This document shows, piece after piece, positions 43,553-51,491 of a stretch of 64,000 bases of DNA. Source of the stretch: Micromonospora carbonacea (GTDB taxonomy: Bacteria > Actinomycetota > Actinomycetes > Mycobacteriales > Micromonosporaceae); contig NZ_JACHMZ010000001.1 of assembly GCF_014205165.1 (NCBI RefSeq), positions 3,184,501-3,248,500 of the forward strand, in the 5' to 3' direction. The notes under the pieces were generated by a model, which was not told where the DNA came from, did not search any database, and saw only the letters and a list, made by a program, of their open reading frames with translations. The translations under genes were made by a program, and so were the position numbers. Within the stretch, counting starts at the first letter, position 1. Every line of letters begins with the position of its first letter.

Positions 43553-44257
43553 GTGAAGGCATCCTTCACTCGATGGCTCCCGGCCATCGCGAAGACCACG
43601 AACCGTAGGACCGTCCTGACCATCAGCGGCGTCGCCGTCCTCGGCGGCCTGGCGTTCGGCCCCACGGCCGTCGCGGCCCCCGTCACCACCGGCCCGCACG
43701 TCGGTGCCGTCGCCGCCATCGACCTGGCCACCGGCAAGACCCGGGAGGCCGCCACCGCCGAGTCCGCGCTGACCACCGGCGAGGACACCGCCAAGCCGAC
43801 CCCGTCGACGGGCAAGCCGAGCCGCGACGAGCTGATCCCGCACGGCGTCGAGGGCGCGCAGTCGCGCATCCCGCTCGACGACGCGCAGGTGGCCAACGCG
43901 AGGGCCATCGTCGAGGCCGCCAAGGAGAGCGGCGTCGGCGAGCGCGGCGCGGTGATCGGCGTGGCCACCTCGCTGCAGGAGTCGAAGCTGTACAACCTCG
44001 GCCACCTCGGCGCGTACAACGACCACGACTCGCAGGGCCTGTTCCAGCAGCGCCCGTCGTCCGGTTGGGGCTCGCCCGACCAGATCACCGACCCGGAGTA
44101 CGCGTCCAAGGCGTTCTTCGGGGCGCTGAAGAACGTCGGCGGCTGGCGGGAGCTGCCGCTGACCGCCGCCGCGCAGACGGTGCAGGTGTCGGCGTACCCG
44201 TACGCGTACGCCCAGTGGGAGGAGCAGGCCGCGGACATCGTCACGCAGCTGTGGTGA
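43553..44257 (+). CDS. Secreted lysozyme-like (transglycosylase-fold) protein
   Basis: 234 residues from GTG 43553 with GAAAGGG eight bases upstream. A signal peptide with a long basic N-region (FTRWLPAIAKTTNRRTVLTI, cleavage near AVAAPV) exports it. After a Thr/Pro-rich linker the C-terminal ~125 residues form a lysozyme-like domain: VATSLQESKLYNLGHLGAYN with the catalytic-type Glu, DHDSQGLFQQRPSSGWGS, and AAAQTVQVSAYPYAYAQWEE. Such domains occur as the N-terminal part of actinobacterial cell-wall hydrolases; here it stands alone. It probably cuts or binds peptidoglycan. Confidence 0.78.
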   Translation: MKASFTRWLPAIAKTTNRRTVLTISGVAVLGGLAFGPTAVAAPVTTGPHVGAVAAIDLATGKTREAATAESALTTGEDTAKPTPSTGKPSRDELIPHGVEGAQSRIPLDDAQVANARAIVEAAKESGVGERGAVIGVATSLQESKLYNLGHLGAYNDHDSQGLFQQRPSSGWGSPDQITDPEYASKAFFGALKNVGGWRELPLTAAAQTVQVSAYPYAYAQWEEQAADIVTQLW

Positions 44258-44269
44258 GGTGACGACACC

Positions 44270-44302
44270 CGAACGCCCCGTGCCGCCGGCACGGGGCGTT
44301 CG
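44270..44302 (+). terminator. Rho-independent-like terminator, perfect 15-bp stem
   Basis: CGAACGCCCCGTGCC (44270-44284) and GGCACGGGGCGTTCG (44288-44302) are exact inverted copies around GCC, 12 bases after the stop of the lysozyme-like gene. Confidence 0.75.
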
Positions 44303-44348
44303 CCTCCCCGGGCGCGGCCCCGCGCCGCCGTCGGGGTTCACTGTCGCC

Positions 44349-44657
44349 ATGGACGAGTCGATCTGGGATGCGGTACGGGCGGCGCGCGGGTGGCTCGACG
44401 CCGCCAACGGCGCCGGGGACGCGGAGTTGACCTGCCGGATCCTCAAGTTGACCGAGGAGGCCGGTGAGGCCGCCGGGGCGTGGATCGGCGTCCTCGGGCA
44501 GAACCCCCGCAAAGGGGTCACCCACACCCGCGACGACGTGACCGCCGAGCTGGCCGACGCCGCGTTCACGGCGCTGGTGGCGATCGAGAGCCTCGGCGGC
44601 GACGCCCGGGCCGCGCTGCTGGCGTGCGCCGCGAAGGTCCGCTCCCGGCAGCGGTGA
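44349..44657 (+). CDS. MazG-like nucleotide pyrophosphohydrolase domain protein
   Basis: 102 residues from ATG 44349. A compact all-helical MazG-like fold is suggested by LKLTEEAGEAAGAWIGVLG, with the metal-binding ExxE, and by DVTAELADAAFTALVAIESL, with the ExxD. These four acidic residues bind Mg2+ in enzymes that cleave NTPs to NMP and pyrophosphate. It is a single-domain form, shorter than classic MazG, and is likely a house-cleaning enzyme. No clear Shine-Dalgarno; transcription may start just upstream of the ATG. Confidence 0.82.
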   Translation: MDESIWDAVRAARGWLDAANGAGDAELTCRILKLTEEAGEAAGAWIGVLGQNPRKGVTHTRDDVTAELADAAFTALVAIESLGGDARAALLACAAKVRSRQR

Positions 44658-44758
44658 GCAGCTCCCGGCGGCGGAAAAGATCCGCTGAGGGTCGCGGCGC
44701 GACGGGCGCTGGCCTATGTTCAGAACGTCAGCTTCGGTCGCCGGGGAGGGGGTGCGCG

Positions 44759-47700
44759 ATGGGTCTGCGGACGTTCCTCGCGGGCTGGCCCGTCTACCGG
44801 CAGCTCACCGGCACCGACCCGCTCGGCCGGGGCGCGGCGGCCCAGTCGGCCCGCTCGGCGGCGCTGACCGCCCGCACCGAGACCGCCGACAGCGTGGCCC
44901 GCTCCGTCTGCCCCTACTGCGCGGTCGGCTGCGGGCAGCGGGTCTTCGTCACCGACGGCCGGGTCACCCAGATCGAGGGCGACCCGGACAGCCCGATCTC
45001 CCGGGGCCGGCTGTGCCCGAAGGGCTCGGCCAGCAAGAGCCTGGTCACCAGCCCGCTGCGGCAGACGAGGGTGCGCTACCGCCGGCCGTACGCGACCGAA
45101 TGGGAGGACCTGGACCTCGACACCGCCGTCGACATGATCGCCGACCGGATCCTCGCCGCCCGCGAGGCCACCTGGGAGGACGTCGACGACGCGGGCCGGC
45201 CGCTGCACCGCACGCTGGGCATCTCCAGCCTCGGCGGGGCGACGCTGGACAACGAGGAGAACTACCTCATCAAGAAGCTGTTCACGGCGATGGGGGCGCT
45301 CCAGATCGAGAACCAGGCCCGCATTTGACACTCCGCCACCGTCCCCGGTCTGGGGACCAGCTTCGGTCGCGGCGGCGCGACGGACTTCCAACAGGACCTG
45401 GTCAACGCTGACGTCATCGTCATCCAGGGCTCCAACATGGCCGAGGCGCACCCGGTGGGTTTCCAGTGGGTGATGGAGGCCAAGCGGCGCGGCGCGAAGG
45501 TCTTCCACGTCGACCCCCGGTTCACCCGCACCAGCGCGGTCGCCGACTCCTACCTGCCGATCCGGGCGGGCACCGACATCGCGCTGCTCGGCGGCGTGGT
45601 GCGCCACATCCTGGACAACGAGATGGACTTCCGGGAGTACGTGCTGGCGTACACGAACGCGGCGACGATCGTCAGCGACCGGTTCGCCGACACCGAGGAT
45701 CTCGACGGCCTGTTCTCCGGCTACCGCCCCGACACCGGCTCGTACGACACGTCGAGCTGGCAGTACGCCGGCCACGAGGGCCACGCCGAGATCACCGGCA
45801 CCGGCAAGGAGCGCGACAGCGCGGCCGGGCTGCGGCACGAGTCGCACGGCATGCCGGTGCCCGCGCCGACCCAGCGCGACGAGACGCTGCAACACCCGCG
45901 CTGCGTCTACCAGATCCTGCGGCGGCACTTCGCCCGCTACACCCCGGAGATGGTGGAGCGGGTCTGCGGCATCCCGCAGGACAAGTTCCTGGAGCTGGCG
46001 AACGCGTGGGCGAGCAACTCGGGCCGGGAACGCACCGGCGCGCTGGTCTACTCGGTGGGTTGGACGCAGCACAGCGTCGGCGTGCAGTACATCCGCACCG
46101 GCGCGATCATCCAGACCCTGCTGGGCAACATGGGCCGCCCCGGTGGCGGCATCCTGGCGCTGCGCGGGCACGCCAGCATCCAGGGCTCCACCGACATCCC
46201 CACGCTCTACAACCTGCTCCCCGGCTACCTGCCGATGCCGCACCACGCCGACCACGAGACGTTCGACGACTGGGTCGACAGCATCCGCCACCCGGGCCAG
46301 AAGGGCTTCTGGGGCAACTCGCGGGCGTACGCGGCGAGCCTGCTCAAGGCGTACTGGGGGGACGCGGCGACGCCGGAGAACGACTTCTGCTACGGCCACC
46401 TGCCCCGGATGACCGGCGACCACGGCACCTACCAGCAGGTCCTCAACATGATCGACGGGAAGATCCGGGGCTACTTCCTGCTCGGCCAGAACCCGGCGGT
46501 CGGCTCCGCGCACGGCCGCGCCCAGCGCCTCGGCATGGCCAACCTCGACTGGCTGGTCGTGCGCGACCTGTTCCTCATCGAGAGCGCCACGTTCTGGAAG
46601 AACAGCCCCGAGGTGGCCACCGGGGAGATCGTGCCGGAGCAGTGCCGCACCGAGGTGTTCTTCCTGCCGGCGGCCTCGCACGTGGAGAAGGAGGGCACGT
46701 TCACCCAGACCCAGCGGCTGTTGCAGTGGCGGGAGAAGGCCGTCGACCCGCCGGGCGACGCGCGTTCCGAGCTGTGGTTCTTTTACCACCTCGGCCGGCG
46801 GCTGCGGGAGAAGCTGGCCGCGTCGCCGCACCCGCGCGACCGGGCGCTGCTCGACCTGACCTGGGACTACCCGACGCACGGCCCGCACGCCGAGCCCAGC
46901 GCCGAGGCGGTGCTGCGGGAGATCAACGGGTACGAGGTGGCCACCGGCCGCCCGCTGTCGGCGTTCGCGCAGGCCCGCGACGACGGGTCCACCGCGGTCG
47001 GCTGCTGGATCTACACCGGCGTCTACGCCGACGGCGTCAACCAGGCGGCCCGCCGCCGCTCCCGCCACGAGCAGGACTGGGTGGCGGCGCAGTGGGGCTG
47101 GGCGTGGCCGGCGAACCGCCGCACCCTCTACAACCGGGCCTCCGCCGACCCGCAGGGCCGCCCGTGGAGCGAGCGCAAGAAGTACGTGTGGTGGGACCCG
47201 GACGCCGGGGAGTGGACCGGTTACGACGTGCCGGACTTCGAGAAGACGAAGCCGCCCACCTACCGGCCCCCGGAGGGCGCCTCCGGGGTGGAGGCCATCG
47301 CCGGCGACGACGCGTTCGTCATGCAGGGCGACGGCAAGGCCTGGCTGTTCGCGCCCAGCGGCGTGCTCGACGGCCCGCTGCCGGCGCACTACGAGCCGGC
47401 CGAGTCCCCGATGCGCAACCCCCTGTACGGGCAGCAGGCCAACCCGACCCGCAAGGTCTACGAGCATCCGGTCAACTCGGTCAACCCGAGCCCGCCGGAG
47501 GCGCACAGCGGCGTCTTCCCGTACGTGTTCACGGTCAGCCGGCTCACCGAGCACCACACGGCCGGCGGGATGAGCCGCACGGTGCGCCCGCTGGCCGAGT
47601 TGCAGCCGGAGATGTTCGTGGAGGTCTCCCCGGAGCTGGCCGCCGAGGCGGGCCTGACGCACCTGGGCTGGGCGCACCTGGTCAGCGGCCGGGCCGTGAT

Positions 47701-48097
47701 CGAGGCGAGGGTGCTGGTCACCGAACGGCTCACCCCGTTGCGGGTCGACGGCCGGGTCATCCACCAGCTCTGGCTGCCGTACCATTTCGGCACCGAGGGG
47801 CTGGTCACCGGCGACTCGGCCAACGACCTGTTCGGCATCACCCTGGACCCGAACGTGCTCATCCAGGAGAGCAAGATCGGCACCTGCGACGTGCGGCCCG
47901 GCCGCCGGCCCACCGGGCCGGCGCTGCTCGACCTGGTCGCCGACTACCGGCGACGGGCCGGGATGACCCGGCAGCGCCGGGTCCCGATCGTGACCACCGA
48001 CGCGGCGGGCGGCGGCGACGCGGCCGGCAGCACCGACGAACGCTCGGCGGGCGCGTCGGCCGACGAGCACGAGCATGACGGGGGCGGGGATGCCTGA
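44759..48097 (+). CDS. fdhA: Formate dehydrogenase catalytic subunit, selenoprotein (UGA = Sec190)
   Basis: 1112 residues if UGA 45326-45328 is read as selenocysteine. ATG 44759 has GGGGAGGGGG upstream. The N-terminal [4Fe-4S] site is Cys51, 54, 58 and 86 (CPYCAVGCGQ, RLCPKGS). The context NQARI-UGA-HSATVPGLGTSFGRGG matches the Sec site of FdnG-type enzymes, where Sec ligates Mo or W in the bis-MGD cofactor. After the UGA the frame continues without a break for 923 codons: VIVIQGSNMAEAHPVGFQWV, HVDPRFTRTSAVADSY, LLGQNPAVGSAHGRAQ and a C-terminal MGD-binding domain ending near KIGTCDVRPGRRP. No Tat signal is visible, so the active site probably faces the cytoplasm. It oxidises formate to CO2, passing electrons to FdhB. 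Confidence 0.95.
45326..45357 (+). promoter_or_regulatory. Selenocysteine codon and bacterial SECIS hairpin
   Basis: UGA at 45326-45328 is followed by GTCCCC (45341-45346), loop GGTCT (45347-45351) and GGGGAC (45352-45357), an exact six-pair stem. The GGUCU loop starts 18 bases after the UGA, the same loop and distance I recall for E. coli fdhF. SelB binds this loop to deliver Sec-tRNA to the UGA. Confidence 0.9.
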
Positions 48098-49025
48098 CGC
48101 CGACAGCCGCCACGGGCCGCTGGACCCGGCCCCGGACGCCGGCTGGACCGACGCCCGGCCCCGGATGGGTTTCTTCACCGACACCAGCGTCTGCATCGGC
48201 TGCAAGGCGTGCGAGGTCGCCTGCAAGGAGTGGAACGACGTGCCCGGCTCCGGGCTGGACCTGCTCGGCATGTCCTACGACAACACCGGCGCGCTGACGG
48301 CGAACTCGTGGCGGCACGTGGCGTTCGTCGAGCAGCCCCGCCCCGCCGCCCCGGCGGCCGGGGCGCTGCCCGGCGCGTCGGCCGCCGCCGGCCCGCAGTT
48401 CCTCGGCATGCCCGGCGCGCGGCCGCCCGGCCGGGACACCGGCGCCCAGACCCGCTCCGACTTCCGCTGGCTGATGATGTCGGACGTGTGCAAGCACTGC
48501 ACCCACGCCGCCTGCCTCGACGTGTGCCCCACCGGGTCGCTGTTCCGCACCGAGTTCGGCACGGTCGTGGTGCAGGAGGACATCTGCAACGGCTGCGGCT
48601 ACTGCATCTCCGCCTGCCCGTACGGGGTGATCGACCAGCGCAGGGGTGACGGCCGGGCGTGGAAGTGCACCCTGTGCTACGACCGGCTCGGCGCGGGCCT
48701 GACCCCGGCCTGCGCGCAGGCGTGCCCCACCGAGTCCATCCAGTACGGCCCCCTCGACGAGCTGCGGGAACGGGCCGCGCACCGGGTCGCCACCCTGCAC
48801 GAGCGCGGCGTGCCGCAGGCCCGGCTCTACGGCCACGACCCCACCGACGGCGTCGGCGGCGACGGCGCGTTCTTCCTGCTGCTCGACGAGCCCGAGGTGT
48901 ACGGGCTGCCGCCCGACCCGGTGGTCACCACCCGGGACCTGCCCCGGATGTGGAAACGGGCCGGGCTGGCCGCCCTGGCCATGGCGGCGGCGGCCGTCGC
49001 CGCGTTCGTCGGAGGGTCCTCGTGA
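48090..49025 (+). CDS. fdhB: Formate dehydrogenase iron-sulfur subunit
   Basis: 311 residues from ATG 48090, overlapping the fdhA end by eight bases; ATG 48075 is an alternative. Four [4Fe-4S] clusters are encoded: CIGCKACEVACKEWND, CKHCTHAACLDVCPTG, CNGCGYCISACPYG and CTLCYDRLGAGLTPACAQAC. A ~60-residue Ala/Pro-rich stretch lies between the first and second motifs. The C-terminus has one hydrophobic helix (RAGLAALAMAAAAVAAFVGG) that anchors it, as in FdnH. It wires electrons from FdhA to the membrane subunit. Confidence 0.95.
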   Translation: MPDADSRHGPLDPAPDAGWTDARPRMGFFTDTSVCIGCKACEVACKEWNDVPGSGLDLLGMSYDNTGALTANSWRHVAFVEQPRPAAPAAGALPGASAAAGPQFLGMPGARPPGRDTGAQTRSDFRWLMMSDVCKHCTHAACLDVCPTGSLFRTEFGTVVVQEDICNGCGYCISACPYGVIDQRRGDGRAWKCTLCYDRLGAGLTPACAQACPTESIQYGPLDELRERAAHRVATLHERGVPQARLYGHDPTDGVGGDGAFFLLLDEPEVYGLPPDPVVTTRDLPRMWKRAGLAALAMAAAAVAAFVGGSS

Positions 49026-50035
49026 GCGCACCGCACCGGCCGGTCGGTGACCGGTTCCGCCGCTACCGCACCGGACGCGGCGGCGGGGAACAGCTGACCG
49101 TCCCGCCGGCCGAGTTCACCTCCTACTACGGCCGGCCCGTGCTCAAACCGCCGGTGTGGAAGTGGGACATCGCGGCGTACCTGTTCACCGGCGGGCTGGC
49201 CGCCGGGTCGTCGCTGCTGGCCGCCGGCGGGCAGCTCACCGGCCGGCCGGCGTTGCGCCGCGCCGGCCGGGTCACCTCGCTGGCGGCGGTCACCGCCAGC
49301 GCCTACTTCCTCGTCAACGACCTGGGCCGGCCGGCCCGCTTCCACCACATGCTGCGGGTGGCGAAGCCGACCTCCCCGATGTCGGTGGGCACCTGGATCC
49401 TCACCGTCTTCGGCCCCGCCGCCGGGGTCGCCGCCGTCGCCGAGGCCGCGCCGTGGCTGCCCGAACGGGGCGCGCTCGGCGTGGGGCGGCGGCTGCTGCC
49501 CGGCGTCGGGCGGGCCGCCGGCCTGGTCGCCGCCGCCACCGCGCCGGCCCTGGCCACGTACACGGGGGTGCTGCTCGCCGACACGGCCGTGCCGTCGTGG
49601 CACGAGGCGTACCCGGAACTGCCGGCCATCTTCGCGGGCAGCGCCCTGGCCAGCGGCGCCGGCGTGGGCCTGCTCGCCGCGCCCTGCGCCCAGGCCGGCC
49701 CGGCCCGGCGGATGGCCGTGGCCGGCGCGGCCCTGGAGCTGTGGGGCGCGCACCGGGTGGAGACCCGTCTCGGCCTGCTCAGCGAGCCCTACCGCACCGG
49801 CGCGCCCGGCCGGCTGCTGCGCGCCGGCCGGACGCTGACCGCCGCCGGGGTCCTCGGCGCGCTGGCCGGTCGCCGCAGCCGGCTGCTGTCCGGCCTGTCC
49901 GGCGCGGCGCTGCTCGCCGCGTCGGTCGCCACCCGGTTCGGCATCTTCCACGGCGGCGTCGCCTCCGCCCGCGACCCGAAGTACACGGTGGTGCCGCAGC
50001 GCGCACGCGTCGACCGTCGCGCCGCGCAGGGCTGA
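49022..50035 (+). CDS. nrfD: NrfD/PsrC-type membrane subunit of the formate dehydrogenase
   Basis: 337 residues from GTG 49022, overlapping fdhB in GTGA. Eight or so membrane helices are visible. The family-specific start EFTSYYGRPVLKPPVWKWDI and AAYLFTGGLAAGSSLLAAGG identify NrfD/PsrC, followed by SAYFLVNDLGRPARFHHMLR and PTSPMSVGTWILTVFG. This replaces the cytochrome b subunit (FdnI) of the E. coli complex. NrfD-type subunits hand electrons to menaquinone and bind no heme. The C-terminal 40 residues are basic. Confidence 0.92.
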   Translation: MSAPHRPVGDRFRRYRTGRGGGEQLTVPPAEFTSYYGRPVLKPPVWKWDIAAYLFTGGLAAGSSLLAAGGQLTGRPALRRAGRVTSLAAVTASAYFLVNDLGRPARFHHMLRVAKPTSPMSVGTWILTVFGPAAGVAAVAEAAPWLPERGALGVGRRLLPGVGRAAGLVAAATAPALATYTGVLLADTAVPSWHEAYPELPAIFAGSALASGAGVGLLAAPCAQAGPARRMAVAGAALELWGAHRVETRLGLLSEPYRTGAPGRLLRAGRTLTAAGVLGALAGRRSRLLSGLSGAALLAASVATRFGIFHGGVASARDPKYTVVPQRARVDRRAAQG

Positions 50036-50081
50036 CGCCCTCCCCGCACGCCGGGCGCGGCGCTGTGGTCAAATGGCCGGT

Positions 50082-50177
50082 GGAGGCGTTCAGGCGGCTG
50101 GTGCCCCTCCCGGTCTTCAAAACCGGTGTGGTCCGGGACCCGGGCCAGGCGGGTTCGATTCCCGTCCGTCTCCGCCA
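50082..50177 (+). tRNA. selC: Selenocysteine tRNA (anticodon UCA)
   Basis: 96 bases ending in an encoded CCA (50175-50177) after discriminator G. The anticodon arm CCGGT-CTTCAAA-ACCGG places UCA at 50117-50119, which reads UGA. The acceptor GGAGGCG pairs with CGTCTCC (one G-U). The T-arm GGCGGG-TTCGATT-CCCGTC completes a 13-pair coaxial helix, the hallmark of tRNA-Sec, here best drawn as 7+6. The D-arm is long and the variable arm (about 50126-50147) is a large hairpin. It lies 46 bases after the nrfD stop and 23 before selA, so it is probably processed from the operon transcript. Confidence 0.93.
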
Positions 50178-50200
50178 GGCACATTCGTGGGAAGGACGCG

Positions 50201-51490
50201 ATGCGCGACGCCGATCCCCGCCGGCGGGTCCCGCGCACCGACGTCCTGCTCGCCGACCCGGGCCTGGCCGCCGCCGCCGACCGGCTGGGCCGCGACCGGG
50301 TCAAGGCCGCGATCGTCGCCGCGCAGGCCCGCGCCCGCGCCGGTGAGATCACCCCCGATCGGGTACGCGATGCCGCCCTCGCCGCGCTGCCCACCGCGAC
50401 GCCGGCGGCGGTGCTCAACGCCACCGGTGTCGTCCTGCACACCAACCTGGGCCGGGCCCCGCTGTCGGCCGCCGCCGTGGCCGCCGTGGCCGCCGCCGCC
50501 GGGCACACCGACGTGGAGCTGGACCTGACCACCGGCCGCCGGGCCCGGCGGGGCCGCGACGCCCTCGCCGCGCTGGCCGCCGCCGTGCCCGACGCGGGGG
50601 GCGTGCACGTGGTCAACAACGGCGCGGCGGCCCTCGTCCTGGCCGCCACCGCCCTCGCCGCCGGCCGCCAGATCGTGGTCAGCCGGGGCGAGCTGGTGGA
50701 GATCGGCGACGGGTTCCGCCTGCCCGACCTGCTGGCCAGCACCGGCGCGCGGCTGCGGGAGGTGGGCGCCACCAACCGCACCACCCTCGCCGACTACGCC
50801 GACGCGGTCGGCCCCGACACCGGGTTCGTGCTGAAGGTGCACCCGTCGAACTTCGTGGTCACCGGCTTCACCAGCGCCGTCGGCGTCGACCGGCTGGCCA
50901 CCCTGGGCGTGCCGGTCGTCGCCGACATCGGCTCCGGGCTGCTCGCGCCCGACCCGCTGCTGCCCGCCGAGCCCGACGCGGCGGGCACGCTGCGCGCCGG
51001 CGCGCACCTGGTCACCGCCAGCGGCGACAAGCTGCTCGGCGGCCCGCAGGCCGGGCTGCTGCTCGGCGACGCGGGCCTGGTCGACCGGCTGCGCCGGCAC
51101 CCCCTGGCTCGCGCCCTGCGGGTCGACAAGCTCACCCTCGCCGCGTTGGCGGCCACCCTGCACGACCCCGACACCCCCACCCGGGCGGCCCTGCACGCCG
51201 ACCCGGCCGCCCTGCGGCGGCGCACCGAACTCCTGCGCGACCGGCTGACCGCCGACGGCTGCAAGGCCGAGGTGGTGCCCACGGCCGCCGTGGTCGGCGG
51301 CGGCGGCGCGCCGGGCGTCGAGCTGGACTCGTGGGCCCTGGCCCTGCCCGAGCGGTACGCCCGGCCGCTGCGCCTCGGCCACCCGCCCGTGCTCGGCCGG
51401 GTGGCCCGGGGCCGGCTGCTGCTGGACCTGCGCTGCGTCCCCGCCACCGCCGACGACACGCTGCGGGCCGCCGTGCTGGCGGTGCCCTGA
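50201..51490 (+). CDS. selA: L-seryl-tRNA(Sec) selenium transferase SelA
   Basis: 429 residues from ATG 50201 with GGGAAGGA upstream. SelA features are present: LNATGVVLHTNLGRAPLS near residue 72, LTTGRRARRGRD with the phosphate-binding arginines, VNNGAAALVL, VHPSNFVVTGFT and VADIGSGLL. The PLP lysine is Lys277 in TASGDKLLGGPQAG. It converts Ser-tRNA(Sec), the product of the tRNA gene just upstream, to Sec-tRNA(Sec) using selenophosphate. The expected supplier of selenophosphate, SelD, is not encoded in this window. Confidence 0.95.
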   Translation: MRDADPRRRVPRTDVLLADPGLAAAADRLGRDRVKAAIVAAQARARAGEITPDRVRDAALAALPTATPAAVLNATGVVLHTNLGRAPLSAAAVAAVAAAAGHTDVELDLTTGRRARRGRDALAALAAAVPDAGGVHVVNNGAAALVLAATALAAGRQIVVSRGELVEIGDGFRLPDLLASTGARLREVGATNRTTLADYADAVGPDTGFVLKVHPSNFVVTGFTSAVGVDRLATLGVPVVADIGSGLLAPDPLLPAEPDAAGTLRAGAHLVTASGDKLLGGPQAGLLLGDAGLVDRLRRHPLARALRVDKLTLAALAATLHDPDTPTRAALHADPAALRRRTELLRDRLTADGCKAEVVPTAAVVGGGGAPGVELDSWALALPERYARPLRLGHPPVLGRVARGRLLLDLRCVPATADDTLRAAVLAVP

Positions 51491-51491
51491 C

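Noticed and set aside
45326..45328. In-frame stop splitting fdhA into two genes or marking a pseudogene
   Set aside because: The frame is intact on both sides, the context is the known Sec site, a SECIS hairpin follows and selC, selA and selB are adjacent.
44720..48271. Long open frame of 1183 codons on the minus strand
   Set aside because: It is antisense to fdhA, a common shadow in GC-rich DNA; its protein is low-complexity with no recognisable motif.
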